A DNA stretch of 64,000 nt from Chaetorhynchus papuensis (taxonomy: Eukaryota > Chordata > Aves > Passeriformes > Rhipiduridae). Positions 13,101 through 26,100 of this stretch are shown here, in pieces. The notes under the pieces were generated by a model that saw nothing but the letters and a program-made list of their open reading frames with translations, was not told the origin of the DNA and ran no database searches. The first letter of the stretch is position 1. Each line of letters starts with the position of its first letter. The position numbers and the translations under genes were made by a program. Location: contig VWYX01000903.1 in assembly GCA_013396525.1 (NCBI GenBank), forward strand, positions 249,022 to 313,021. The letters are read 5' to 3'.

Positions 13101-16100
13101 CCAGTCATACTAGCAGTTTCATGAACTGTGTGTTATTGTCTTCTTAAAATTCACACGAATCTAAGTAATTGAAAATACCCTACTGGGGCAACAAGTTCCA
13201 AGTAAAAAATTATCCACTTTTAGCACCATATGCATCATTTGGGATTAATCAACTACCTTTTTATTTGCTGAACCCAAACAGTAGATACAGACCAAGCAAT
13301 ACCTTACTAAAAGTAAAAAGATGCACATTTGCCTTTATGGCAGTAATTTATTCCTGTTTTATTTATACTGTGAAAGCCATATTGAAAAACCTCTTGACTG
13401 TTTCTCTCAGCTGACAGTTATTTCTATATTCCTCCCACCATTCACTTTAAATTGTACTTGTGATTAACTTCTGTCAACTTACCTTTACTCCTTGAATTAG
13501 ACCATTCATTAGAAATGTATGTTTTGGGAAGGTTTCATGCAAAACCTGGGAAGAAATATGAATACTGTCATTTACACAATATCAACTACAAATATTGCTC
13601 ATGATACATCCAATTTTATGATGCACAGTAGTTTTTTTTATTTCATAGATTAAAGAGAAAAAAAAAGAAGAAAAAAAGGCAAACCACAAATAACACTATT
13701 AATCTTTCATTTGCAAGGAAGGCATTTTGAGATTTCAGTGCCAGAAGCGTAAATAAACCACAGAGAACCTAGAAATTTATCTCAGACCAGACTCTCCACA
13801 TGTTACTGTGTCATCTGTCGGGGACTGGAGAGAGAGAGAAGAGACATCACCATCCTGAAGTGGCTCTCAGTTTGGTGAGCAGAACCCAGAAATGCAGCTG
13901 TCTCAGTCTGATTTGGGTTTAGATTTCATTACCACCTTACTGGTTTCAGTCAGAAAATATTTACATGTAAGCTTGAGTGTTAGCAGGCTTGCATGTAAAC
14001 AGCTGTGCTACAGCATTACACTGCTATAATGAAATAATTGAAATGTTTGATACCATCTAAAAATATAAAACTTTTTTTTTCAATTGCACAATAGAGCAGC
14101 TCAGTCATATGTAATTTTCATTTCATGTAATTCAGAAGATGCTCAGTGCCTTTGCAGTAATTGTCCCACCTCCCATACAGTGAGAAAAAGCTCCCGAGGA
14201 TCACCTACCACTAAAGTGGGAGCTGTCAGGAGTCCCCAAGCAAAAAACTCCAAGAAGATCACGATAACAGCGTGGTAGACACTAGGTGAACCTATTCCTT
14301 GAGGCTGAAACAGGAGAAAACACAGGTGATTAAAATATCTGATCACCTATCAGTCATAAGAAATGCACCTGAACACTATAAACAGAAGGATTAATAATGA
14401 AACAGGACTCAAAACTTGGGAATAGTTACCCAAGCTAACTGGTACAAGTGAAATTCCTTTTTTTAACCCTTTGATGCTACTGTCCTGAAGTGTCCTACTC
14501 TTACTCTGCAGAATCCTTCACTGCCATCTCAAAAAATAAATCTCTTACATTGCCAATCTGGGAAACAAGGATGCTACAGGGAAAACAGACTCTTCTTCAG
14601 AGAATTAATTTGTTTTCCTTGAGAAAAGTGCTAAAGTCTACACAAAGCTGCACGGAACCAAGATTCCATGGTTTCAAAACACAGCAGTGTTCACACTCAG
14701 CTATCCCCAAGTCTCACTACCTGGTCTATCAAACAGCTGTTCTGTTACTAAAAGGCACCACTGCTACATACAAAACATAGCTCTAAACCAGGAGAGGAAC
14801 TAAAATAATGAACACCAGAAGCAAGTCTCAGGAACAGCACTAATCACTTCCCAAATTCTGAGTGCAGGCCTATCAGTTACAATGTGCTTCAAATGCAGGA
14901 AGAGATGCAGATAAAAGGTTTGACAAAAGGAACTCGAAATTCTTCAGTGATTTAGTAGAAGCAGAGGTAGCTTTTGAAGAGAACAAAAAGAGCATGGGTG
15001 GGACAACCTGCTCATCTTGTAGACTCTGTAAGTGCTGTCAAACAACATGCCATAGTTCAACATTTGCAAATTAAGGATAGGGCTCACTAATTATTTTCAT
15101 ATGAAAGCAGTATGAATAACTCCTCAGAAGTCTCATGTGTGTTCTTTCAACTTAGAAGTGCTGCCTTAACATCTAATTTGCCAGCTTTGTGCAAAGGTGA
15201 GTTACTAACAGAGCGGCCCTGATGTGATCAGACCTGGCATTTACACTGAGCACACACACACAGGCTAAGGACCTCAGCTGCTTCCCAAGAAGGCTCAGAG
15301 GGATTTTATCAATGCGTTTAAGTAGCTGATGGAAGAGTAAAGACAAGAGCCAGACCCCACTGGACACAGCCCTGAGCAAACCGCTCCAGCTGACTCTGTC
15401 TGGGGTAAGACACTGGAATAGTTGGATTAATGATGTTGGAGGTGCCTTCCAGCCTCAAATACTACACAATTTTAAGTTGCAGTTAGGTAATACTGGAGTC
15501 TTTCTTTTATTAGGAGATTTATGCAAGCCACACCTAGCTTTTCTTTCCAGATTCAATATTTCCAACATAAGGAAAAAGAGCTTATTGAACAAATGTAGGA
15601 AATAAATACAGAAAACCTCACTGCCTACTCACCCCTATTGCTAGAAAAGATGGTAATTTTCAAAAGTAACCATATCAATCTGTAGGAGGTGAATTACAAA
15701 AGTACCTCACACTGTGCTATTTTTCTTTCCCAAGCCCTCTTCAGTAAATACAGACATACCATACAGATATTTCTGCTTTATTTTCAGCCTACTCTCCTAA
15801 GGAGGTAAATTAACAGTCTTTGTAGGTATAGAGAGTGGCTATAATTATCCTCTTTTCCCACAATTCCTTTCCCTTTCCACCCACAATCCTTATTTTAGCT
15901 TTGGGTTAAAAATTTATCCAGCTCTGCATAAACTGTAAGTATCAATGTTAGCTGTTTGACTCAGTCTCATAAAATCAGGTTCATTCTGCCAGCCCCCAAA
16001 TTCCTGTTACGTTGCTGGCCCGTGACCCCTCGAGGCATGACAGACAGTGAGGGAGGTGTCACAAACCATCGCACCCCTTCCAGCATGGGGGTCAAGAGCA

Positions 16101-19100
16101 CCTCCATTCGCAGCAAACACGAACGAGCTCCAAGGCCATCTGTCCCCGTGCTGCCCTCATCCAGCTCTGGGCAGCTCTGAGACCACTTGCACAAAGTGAA
16201 ACAGCAAAATGAAAGCAGTGGCTGTTCTGCACAGGGGAACTGCTGCTGACTTTAGAGGCCTCGGGTGGGTGAGTGCTGCCCTCTGCCCTGTCATCCAGCT
16301 GTAAGCAACACCAAGAGAGCTTTCCAACACACTGGCAAAAACAAACAAGTGACATTTAGATCACTAGGGTTCAAATTCCCTGCTTTCTTGTTGCTAGTGC
16401 TCACTTATTAAAGGTTATTTGCTCTTATCTACAAAAAAGGAAGGAATTTAGTCACATTTAGATCATCATCTCTATAGCCATTTTTAAAGGTGGTGGGAAC
16501 TATCAAGTAACAAGGATGCTTCTCAGGTGAAAGAAAAGGGAAGGAGGTGAATGAGCAGTTACACTGCAGTGTATAAAGACACATTAAAAGCATTCAGTCC
16601 ACAAGGTTTCAGTACCAGTCTGATGCACCCTGAGCCCAACGGGTACAGGGCAGGTGCTGGGTGTTCAGCCCTGCCCTACTCTACAAACCTGCCCCCTGTG
16701 CTTTCCAAAGGAGCTAACACAGCGTAATGCAATGGCCTAAGTGCAACTGAATCAGAAGGCCCTAACCCTGGAGAGAAAAGATACAGGGGCCTTGTGAGAA
16801 CAAGCTGGAACTGAGATGTTCCAATCAGAATAACAGCAACCCTCCTGTTACCAGTAGCCAGAGCGTATTTCTGCCTGTCCAAACCTGCAGCACAAATAGG
16901 GCTCCAAGAATGCCTTCTCCTCTGGTTATAGAGAAGATGTCTTTAATCAAACACTTTGTACTGTCAGTCATGCCAGTAATAAAAAGTGTACATGCCAGGC
17001 AAGCCTAAGAACACATATCCGACAACAACAGAATAACTATCAAAGCAACAAAGGCATCATATGTAAGACCACAGCTGTTGCTCTTCTGCTGGAAAGGAAA
17101 AAGCACCAAATGAAGTCCTAATCTCTAATTTGTTTCATGACTGCTTCAAAAATGCATCATTTTACATAAGATAAAATACATAAAGGAAGGAAAAATTAAA
17201 ATTAAAATTGTTGGTGAACAAAAAAACCTGTTGAAACAGAAGTTGTGGCTGCCCCACCCCTGGAAGTGTTCAATGCCAGGCTAGATGGGATTTTGAGCAA
17301 CCTGGTCTATGGAAGGTGTCCCTGCCCATGGCAGGGGGGTTGGAAATAGATGATCTTTAAGGTCCTTTCCAACCCAAACCATTTGTCATTCTATGAAACC
17401 ACTTCACTGGTGTTACTGATTCTCCTTTGGTGAAATCTGACAACACACACTTGAGTACAACACACCATTACACATTTTTTCTGTGATACAGCTACTAAAG
17501 CTGCAAATAGAAAAACACAAAAATACCACCATGTACCAACCAAGCTCCTGCACCACCCACTGCCTTGTCAAGGACACCCAGCAGAAACTGCAGTGGGAGG
17601 AGAGGCTTTGCAGAAACAATGGGTGGGTTTTCCTTTTTGCTTTTTTGGGTTTGTTTGGGTTTTTTTCTTGGGGTTTTGTTTTGGTTTGGGTTTTTTTTGC
17701 TTGTTTCCCATCAGAAACCCTTTCTGCCTGTACCATTGCCTCATTAGCCATCTGTACATTCTTTCTGGCTCACACAATTTTCTCTGATGTCAAACAATTC
17801 CAAAATAAACCAATCAGGCTGGAAAGTGTACATGAAGATGCTTGATTAATTACTCATTTGCCAGTGAGAAACATTTAAGACACAGGGGCCATTTTCAAGT
17901 ACCTGTTTCCCACAATGTCACACACTGCGCTGGGTAATGAACAAAGCAGCTGACGACACTGAGCACTGAAGGCTAATTTAACATTTCAGCAAATATTAAA
18001 CAAAATTCTATGCAGAAGTTTCTGCTATTGTTTAGAACACTTTGCTATATCAGACTTCATAACTTAAAAAATGTATTTAACACAAATAAATTTCCATTTA
18101 TTTAAAGGCACAAAGTATCACAAGCTGAACTTTTTGTAGCCTAACAACAATCTACACACCTTCAGCTAATGTTTATGGCCCACTTTCCAGTGTTTTCCAG
18201 GGTAAATAAAATTAATACAGAACTCATGGGAGTTTGCATTCAGCTTTTGAAACTGGTGGGAGGCACTGAATGATGTACAAGTATCACTGAATGCAGTTAA
18301 TTGCAGTACACTTTCTCCTCTCTTGGCAAAAGAAAGTTAAAGTTGACAAGTAAGGGACACTTGGAAATACACTGTATCTTAATCAATGATACTTCAGAGA
18401 GAAATTATGAAGCACCGTGTCCCCTGAGTAACAACATTTACTGTGCTTGTACTACTCAATCTAAAATAATTGCATCTAACATTTGTACAAGGTAATCTCA
18501 TATTTTTCTATCTTTACAAAGAGCAGGAACACATCCCAGAAAACACCAACAACCATCACCAGAATTGGTTTTGCTTCCTAGTACTTAAGTAATCCAGCCA
18601 GTTGATCACTTCAATGAACAAGTAATGAGACTCTAACACCTGTGTCTTCTCCGTTATTGTTCCAAAAAGACAAACTGAAGGGCCATCAGCAATTTAGTCT
18701 GTCAAGATGTCTCGTTATTTGAAATAATGGCACTGTATTTAGAACAGGGCATATCGAAGCTACAGAGTGTTACACAGTGGAAAAAATCCAGAGGCAATGA
18801 TACACTGCAAGTGATGGCACTCATCAATATAAAAAAAAACCGACCAAAAAACCACCCAAACCAACTCCAAGCTCCAGCAGCCAAAACACTTAACTTCCTT
18901 TCTTTTTCAAATTTATGTATTTAGGAGGAAGCAAAATAGTGGGAAGAACCACAAAAACCTTTCTTCCAGGAGCCATTTGCGGGACTGCTCAAGCGCTGGC
19001 GTCCGTCCCCCTCGCGGGCCCGTTCTGTCTGACCACAGCGGGGACAGCGGTCCCTGCCCACCGCCGGCAGCCCCGCACCCGAGCCGCGTTCCGCACGGCC

Positions 19101-19645
19101 CCGGCCCTGCACGCCCTCGCTCACGGGAGCCACACTCGGCGAGGGCGGGCTCGGACCGGCTCCGCTCACCTCGGGCGGCCGTAACGACCCTCCGTGCCCC
19201 AGGCCCAGCGCCTGACGCCGCACTCGCTCCTGCGCCCCAAAACCCGGCCCACACCAGGAACAAACTGCGTTTGCGGGCGGAGCGAAGCAGCCCGATACGC
19301 TCACAGGTGTTCCTCGGGCAGCCGCCCCGCGGACACCGGCCCGGGCTGCCGAGCACGGCCATCGGGGCTGCGGCGGCCGTGAGAGCACCGCGACGGACAC
19401 AGGCGCGGTCGCCCGAGGCCCGCGGACCCACCGACCCCCGCCGGACCGGGCCCTACCGGCCCAGGACCGGCCCCCGCCCCGCCGCAGAGGTCGGGGCCCG
19501 TCGGGGCCCCCCGCCGCCGCCAGCCGTCCCCCGGGCCGCCCCGCGCCCCCGGCCTCACCGTCCCGCCGTCCTTAATGATGATCTTCTTGGCCAGCATGAT
19601 GCTGCGGTTCACGGCGCGCTTCTTCTTCTTCCCCGCCTGGGTCAT
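6969..19645 (-). CDS. MFSD14A: MFSD14A / HIAT1, major facilitator superfamily transporter-like protein, complete, 12 exons
   Basis: The twelve exons join into a 491-residue multi-pass protein, against 490 as I remember the human one. It begins MTQAGKKKKRAVNRSIML, a lysine-rich cytosolic N-terminus, and ends APGEAKEPLLQDTNV. The major-facilitator loop motif appears as GALSDVWGRK at residues about 94-103, after the second membrane segment; about twelve hydrophobic segments follow the fold. MFSD14A is a conserved orphan solute-carrier-like protein of intracellular membranes; its substrate is not established. Only the loop before the last two membrane segments (PMPESPSGGS region, exon 11) differs much from the human sequence I recall. 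All splice sites are GT-AG. Intron 1 (14305-19558) is the largest and carries two CR1 fragments. The gene starts in a CpG island and converges on SASS6. Confidence 0.97.
7752..7915 (-). CDS. MFSD14A: MFSD14A exon 11
   Basis: Acceptor TTTTCCCAG, donor GTACGT. Encodes VVQGMITGIRGLCNGLGPAL and the variable loop ending AAQYHLQQ. Confidence 0.95.
8496..8593 (-). CDS. MFSD14A: MFSD14A exon 10
   Basis: Acceptor TGTTTTGCAG, donor GTAGGT. Encodes MMWAAGAVAAMSSITFPAVS and SRTADADQQ. Confidence 0.96.
8730..8842 (-). CDS. MFSD14A: MFSD14A exon 9
   Basis: Acceptor CTCTGTTAG, donor GTATGC. Encodes TIVLSLLMRSIGNKNTILLG and the following segment to SEP; its last codon (Trp) is completed in exon 10. Confidence 0.96.
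9305..9376 (-). CDS. MFSD14A: MFSD14A exon 8
   Basis: Twenty-four codons between TTAATATAG and GTGAGT. Encodes IMGFSSESVAAFIAVLGILS followed by IIAQ. Confidence 0.96.
9848..9961 (-). CDS. MFSD14A: MFSD14A exon 7
   Basis: Thirty-eight codons between TTGCCATAG and GTAATG. Encodes SLKKVGQDSIVLLICITVFL and YSSFFLYLRQ. Confidence 0.96.
10249..10467 (-). CDS. MFSD14A: MFSD14A exon 6
   Basis: Seventy-three codons between ATTTCAG and GTAAGC. Contains two membrane segments and PESLPEKMRPASWGAPISWE. Confidence 0.96.
11566..11680 (-). CDS. MFSD14A: MFSD14A exon 5
   Basis: Acceptor GTTCTTAG, donor GTATGT. Encodes WYFAVISVSGVFAVTFSVVF and ADITQEHERSMAYGL. Confidence 0.96.
12759..12886 (-). CDS. MFSD14A: MFSD14A exon 4
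   Basis: Acceptor TTTCACCTAG, donor GTTAGT. Carries the signature loop GALSDVWGRK and the segment SFLLLTVFFTCAPIPL; ends two bases into a Trp codon. Confidence 0.96.
13483..13545 (-). CDS. MFSD14A: MFSD14A exon 3
   Basis: Twenty-one codons after acceptor CTTCCCAG, donor GTAAGT. Encodes VLHETFPKHTFLMNGLIQGV plus K. Confidence 0.96.
14209..14304 (-). CDS. MFSD14A: MFSD14A exon 2
   Basis: Thirty-two codons after acceptor CTGTTTCAG, donor GTAGGT. Encodes the first membrane segment, with FLEFFAWGLLTAPTLV. Confidence 0.96.
15285..15475 (+). mobile_element. CR1 LINE 3' fragment
   Basis: The sequence resembles the CR1 3' end: a 'cagagggattttatcaatg' block and a terminal 'ggtgccttccagcctcaaat' stretch. 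Lies in MFSD14A intron 1; 5'-truncated and diverged. Confidence 0.65.
17241..17398 (+). mobile_element. CR1 LINE 3' end
   Basis: A well preserved avian CR1 tail running from 'gttgtggctgcccc' through 'ggaaggtgtccctgcc' to 'ccttccaacccaaaccat' and 'cattctatga'. Located in MFSD14A intron 1. Confidence 0.9.
17635..17702 (+). repeat. T/G-rich low-complexity tract
   Basis: Irregular runs of T and G (units like gggttttttt) inside MFSD14A intron 1. Open frames over it are compositional artefacts. Confidence 0.8.
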
Positions 19646-20130
19646 TTTACCATCGCACCCCGGGGGGCGGCACCAGCGACGGCACCAGCGGCCCCTCCCG
19701 GCTCCCTTCGGGCCTCGGCTCCCTCCGTCCCTCCGGCGCGGCCGCCGCCACCCCTCACGCGCCCGCCGCCATCTTGCGCAGCCCCACCGCGCGCGCACTC
19801 GGCGCTGCGCATCACGCGATCGCGCCATTGGCCGCGCGCCGCTCACGTGCGCGGGGCGCCCCGCCCCGCCCGCGCCGGGAAGGGCGGGCTGGGCACGGGG
19901 AAGCGGCGCCTTTGGGAACGCGGGCAGGAGGCGCCGCTGCCGCGGCCGGGCCCCGCACAGCCTCCGCCGCTCACCCGGGCCCGGCAGCACCACGAGCTAA
20001 AGCACGCGAGCGCGGCCCCGCTCAGGTTCTTATCCGCCCCCCCAAACATCACCCGTCCCTCCCACCCGAATCGAAACAACCAGCCCCGCTTCCTCCTTCC
20101 CGGAACTGCTGAGGCGCCGGGGAAAAAAGA
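18970..20130 (-). promoter_or_regulatory. MFSD14A: CpG-island promoter of MFSD14A
   Basis: More than a kilobase of GC- and CpG-dense sequence surrounds exon 1, in sharp contrast to the AT-rich flanks. Upstream of the ATG at 19645 the minus strand has CAAGATGGCGGC at 19776-19765 (a YY1-type element common in 5' UTRs), CCAATGG at 19831-19825 (a CCAAT box) and CACGTG at 19844-19849 (an E-box). There is no obvious TATA box, which fits a broad housekeeping promoter. Long open frames here, including one of 427 codons on the plus strand, follow from the base composition. Confidence 0.88.
19559..19645 (-). CDS. MFSD14A: MFSD14A exon 1 (coding part, start codon)
   Basis: Twenty-nine codons from the ATG at 19645 to donor GTGAG. 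Encodes the basic N-terminus with AKKIIIKDGGT. Confidence 0.95.
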
Positions 20131-23100
20131 AGCAAAGGACGGCAGTTCGTACGGGATATACCTGACATTCCTAGAGCCAGAGTACACAAACACGGATATA
20201 ATCCACCCTAAAGAGCCAGCTTGGAGACAGACATTCTGCTTTCTTACTATCAAGTTTTAAACTTAATGAAAGCTCCAACACCTTCAAACGGGCATGTCAT
20301 CCCAGGTCCTGATTTACCACAACGCCCGCAGGTAACAAGATAACATGGATCAGCTTCCCCATGACAGCATGCCAGTTAACGGAGAAAATCTTTTAGAAAC
20401 ATGTGCTGGCATTATTAGGTTTTCTGCGGCTTATAAATTCATCCACTGCTGATGTCTGGCATCACTAGAGAGCAACAACTGTCCATCCTGTACTATTATA
20501 TTCACGATACAGAGAACAAGTCTCCATGGCCGTATCCACGTATCGGTCTTTTCTCTATGTTCTTAGTCCTCTGCCTTTCAGCCCTCTTGCTGCTTATCTC
20601 CATCTCCCTAGCTCCTACAACACCCCTGTTTCCCCCAAAACCTCAGCCACAAATGAACAGCTTCCCTGTCCCTACCAACAGTGGAACCTCATCCCTCAGG
20701 TACAGACCAGCACTGCAGATCCCACCTTGTTACCAAAGGGCTGTCAATCACTCACCACTTAAGATAGTGTGGGCTTAAGTTAAACCCCTAGCCTTAAGAT
20801 CAAGCACCTCTTATCTCATCATAATGCACCTTTTAAGGAATTTAGAACTTGCTGAGGCACAGCCCTACTCACACCAATGGATCTAGTCAGTGAGACGACA
20901 AGCAGACTCCAGCTCACAAAACAAAGAGTGCGTCTAGCAGGACCGGGATGTTTGCTATTACCAGTCTCATGCTACAAGTGATTAGGGTGTCACATGAAGT
21001 ATTTGACAATTCTGTCCCACTTCTACTTGAAAAGGAGAGGGGTCTTAAAATGGTGGCACAGTTTCAAGTCTGTTCCTCCGAGTGCTGTTAGATTTTGGTG
21101 GAAAAGTCACACACACATGTATGTGACATGTAAGGGACCCATGTAAAAGAAGTCAACACAACTACACAATGTGAGCAAAGTCATTTGGTAAGTAGGCTGA
21201 CAAGACAGTTTTCTGTCCACACCTTCATATTAGACCCAAACCTGTTACTGATGTCATTATCTCAAAATAAATGCATTTAAGCATCAAGTTTGCTCATGCA
21301 GAGGAGTCAAATAATGAGAATGTGGAATAAATGGGAATATAGAATAAACTTGCTTTTGCTGTCATGAATTTCAGCCAGCTATGTTTTCAAATATCAAACT
21401 CCACTTACCTACACAAGTTCTGACATAATCTACTCTAACATTATTTAACTCATATATATTAACAAAACATTAATCTTAATATTTAACATTACTTAACACA
21501 AACTCCTGAAGAAGAGAAACAAGAATTGTCTGTTACATCTAAGCAGCTGCAGTGTTCAACCCTCTGTACTAAGAAAATGTACACTACTAGTTGCTAGCTG
21601 TAGAACACATTACCATCATTTTGGAAGAGGGATGAAAAAGGACCGAATACTTATCTCTCATGGGGGATTCCAAGGCATAGGCGGATGATGGGTTCACTGG
21701 TTTCAGATTAGATTCCTCCCAGAGTGCTTTTACACCAAACTTGAAGAACATTGTCCCCTGCAACCCAACACTCTGAACCAGTTATGCTCCTTTGTTTAGG
21801 TGATGAATAATTGTTACCTAATGGCATAAAATTTTCAGTTTAAATCATGTTGCATGTGAGCATTAAGAGCAGGGCAGAATTGACAAAAGGAACTGATAGA
21901 AATGAAGTGCCCTGAAAACTGCCGAGAAATGACCCAGTTTTATTATAAGTATCTCCAGAAAGGGCAGAGAAACATTATGGATGATACAGAGCAATTGCTT
22001 GTGAACTCTGCTCAGGTGTTTGATACATTGTAAATTATGGCTATCCGTCGCTCCTTACAGTGTTACAGTGTTTTACAACCACATCCCACACTGTAACTCG
22101 ATATTGATACCCAGGTGCTCCCTACCACCTCTGGTGCAGGGCACATCTGGGGTTTCAGACCACAAGAACACAGAGTGTCACAAGAACACTGCTCTGGAAT
22201 GTGATTCACAAGAGGTCATGACACAGAGGCCAAAAAGAAGCATGTCTCAGTCAAAATTCAATTGCTGGCAAAATTCAGTAAGATGTATGTTAAAAGATAC
22301 CATTAACAAACATCTTACAATAGCCTTCTAGAGTTTATAGAAAACTTTGCTAAAATTATATAGTGAAATAATAATAAATGTTAGTTAAAACATTGTTTTA
22401 TTTCTGCTTTATTTCTTATATGCATAAGGCAACCCTCTCCTTTTAATGAAGCTCTCAAACAGTATTTTATCATATTTTAAATAAAGACAGTGCCTAATTT
22501 TAACCAGTTTATTACTACAGTGACATTATCTACACATACAGAAGAAAAAAAAATACAGTATTTTACCTCAATGGGGATTAAAAAAAGGACTGTGTAAGGT
22601 CATGTAAGATGCATTCCAGTGTTCAGCAGTGCTATACCAAAAAAAATAACCTTTTCCAAACTGCCTGGAAACACCATATATTAAAACAGTATTCAGTGTA
22701 ATCACACACAAATATCAACATCAACATATAAAAACTTAAGACTACCTTTAAAAGTTTGCTACAATGTTTGAATAAATGATTTATATTTGGGCTCATATAT
22801 TGACAATAAGGACAAAGTTTAAAAAATCTAAAAAAATTATACTCATGGCAGCAAATGCAAACATATGCTTAGCATGTAAGCAATTCTTACTGAGCTATAA
22901 ATCACTAATGAAATCAATATGGCTAATTACAGTCAGAATGATGCTGGAAGGTTGAAGATGAGTTAATGTGCCATGTCTGCTCTTGGATGCAAATGTGCAG
23001 CAGACATTCAAGAACAAGAACAAGCACTGAATGGCAAGTCAGGACAGGTTCTTTTTTCTCCAAGAAAGAGTTATAAATTCAGCCGAGGGATACTTAGAAA

Positions 23101-26100
23101 AAGTTAAGAATTCAACTGAACAGAACTTTGGACAGTAAGTCTGAAGCAGAAGATGTAATCTAATCAATTCCATGTATTTTGTTGCATTTTGACCTGCATT
23201 TTTCTTTAGTAAAATGTCTTAATTCTGGATACCTAAAAACATACCATGAGCTTACCTGGAAAGAGCAGGACTTTCTTCCTCTGGAAAATAATAAGCATTA
23301 AAAATGAAAAGAACAATTAAAACTAAGGCAAGGAAGCACTACTTGCACATTCTCACAGTAATACACCACCTTACGTAATGACACATTACACATATATGGT
23401 ATAATATCATACTATAGATAAATATTACCCTTCTAATACACAAAAGAAACTCCTGTTTTTTAATAACTCATTCTCACAAAACATAGATTTCAGATACGAA
23501 AGGAATGAATAATCCTCCTCAACACAATATCTGGCAAGAAACATTGTCACCAGGAGGAAAATGAGAAACAAATTCAAATTCGGAAAATGATGATCGCTTA
23601 AATACAATAGAACATGCAGGGCTGATCAGGAAATATATTAAAATATGGAAGTTACTGACAACAAAAACCAGAAGAAATGCAATGTTTCAGTTACCAATTT
23701 TTTAAAAAATCAACAAAATCTATTACAGTATTTTTAATTACAGCCATAAAAATAAGTTAGAAACACAAAATAATTACATACTACTAAAAGTCTGCCTGTA
23801 TGCGCATGAAACACAAGCAAAATGAGATTGTTTTGTCTTTTTGAGGAGAAATAAGACAATAGTTACTGAAACACTGCAGTAAAAAAACAAAGGTATTATA
23901 CTGGAGAAGTTGAATCGAGAACATTAATCTACCCTCTACTGACACAAATAAAAAAGGAGGTTTTCTTAAAGTTTGTATAAAACAATGAAGTTGAATAAAA
24001 CTATACAATTATCTGAATTCTTTGAGAAAATACATTATTGGGCACTTGTGGATTGCTTAGAAATATACTGTGGAAATATCTTACTTTATTAGACTCAAGA
24101 TTTTTCACCACTGAACAGATTTATTTTGCTTTGAAGATAGTCTAAAGTATATCGTTATTTGACCATTTATCATGTATCCCAGAGATTCTCAAATAAAATT
24201 ACCAAATACCCAAGTATTCAATAAATACTAGTACACCCAATATGTAAGTCTAGAAAAAAAAAAAAATCATGTAATTCGAGCTGTTGCAAATAAATACCTA
24301 GCTATAACTTCTATAATGTTATAAATATATAAATAAAATTCTGCTAAGTATAGGTTAGCCTCCTAAATAAACAACTAAACTAACAAAACCATTGCCTGCC
24401 TAAAAGTCAGAAAAGTAGTTCAGAAAGACAAGTTTATTTTTGGAAAGTTAGACTCCTACAGAATTTGCTTTTAGGGCAAACTCAAAGCACATTATCCACT
24501 ACTTCCCAAAGCTCTGTGCTAGCTATTCCTCTTTGGTTAGTTAATGAGTTATAGACTTAAAACTACTAAAAAAAAAAAATCCAAATACAAAAGCATATTA
24601 GTGAGAAAATGTGCATATGCTCTCCGACTGCAAAGGTTAAAGAAATCAGTGAGCCCTCCTCAAATCCCTTCTGTTCTCACGAAACACGTGCTATGTCCCC
24701 TTGGCCAGAGTAGCACCTCAGAGAAGAGCCTTTCCTCAGCCTGCCAAAGGCTAAGGAAACACAGCTAAAAATGCAAATTCAATTTTCCTTTTCAGCAACA
24801 GGTTTTTGAAGAGATCTATCCTGCTGGAAAACATAACTGGGCTGTCAAATATAAGCACGGAAGTCACTGATGTACAGACAGGAGTTACTGTTCCTTAGTA
24901 CAGCAGACAGCTTTCCAAAGCTGCATGGCATCCTATTCCAAAGCCAAGAGCACATATTCCTGGTCTTTCCTTTAAACATCCTTACGGGCAAATATTGAGA
25001 GGTGCACCCGAAATATTAAAACCAGGCTACATGTCACAGAGCTCCAGCCACGTGGTGATTATTTGGCCTCTTTGGTCCCTTCCTGTACAAGCGGCTTTAA
25101 AGTGTTCTCAACCCTTACATTTTTTGGACACTTTTTTTAGGAAAGTAACCAGTTGTATCACCTGAACACGTCCACTGTTGTGATTCATGAAATCAAAAGT
25201 ATTATTGTGTAGGCCAAACTCCAACTGAGAGATTACTAGCAACACTTCCCACCTCATTTCAGAGCCGCGTGGCTCCCATTCAGCACTCAGCATTGCTGTG
25301 AGCCGCTGCTCTACGCACACATCTTACCTGCAAGCAGGGGGAAAATGGCTAAATGTGACCTTTCAAAGATTGTGCCACATTGAATGTTACAGGTGAAAGA
25401 TTTAATATTAACATAGAATGCCCATTTAGGTAGTTTTGACTACCAAGTAGCAAAGGTCCTACAATTACAACATGCTGGGACAGATTCACAGTTCACAAAG
25501 CTTAGCAAGCCCTGGGCATAGCTCTGGTATTTCTTTAATGTCTTGCTCTGAGAAGATAAACAAACAAAACATTGATAAAACATGTAATTGCCAACAGAAG
25601 GAAAACACTATTTTTACTTGACTAATATAAGTGGAATTCTTCCTTTCCTGTTTACCACAGTTCATTAAGAAATCTCAGAGCACTCCTACAGAATCTCATC
25701 GTCTTTCAGATGAGGTACTTTGGCAAACAGTTTAAAACACCCTTCTCTTACACGTTTTCTTTAGCACAAGACAGATGTGAGAAAGAGCATGAAGGGGGTG
25801 GTGGTGGGGAACAAGGGAAATAAAGACATTTTTACCACTTGCCATTCTACTGGTAAGGGACTCCTGATATGTTTTTGTATAAATGCACTATCACAGGTGT
25901 CACACGAGTCACTCAACATTAACATCCACTGTGAACAGTCTCCTGAAAACCAACAATTTTTAAGACAGTTTTTTTGTTTATTTGTTCCAGATTTTTTTAG
26001 TGTTTCTGACTATATGCAAATACTTCAGGTGAAGTGTTCATAACAGTCTAACTGATTTAATTGCAGCAAGGTTTCTCTGTGAAGTTTTTTTTTTTGTTTG

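Noticed and set aside
18977..20260. 427-codon plus-strand open frame and other long frames over the CpG island
   Set aside because: They arise from GC-rich, stop-poor sequence over the MFSD14A promoter. They are antisense to exon 1, have Pro/Arg/Ala composition and no recognisable domain.
20452..20778. 108-codon frame with a hydrophobic stretch downstream of the CpG island
   Set aside because: Overlapping frames give different peptides, no domain is recognised and no exon context supports it.
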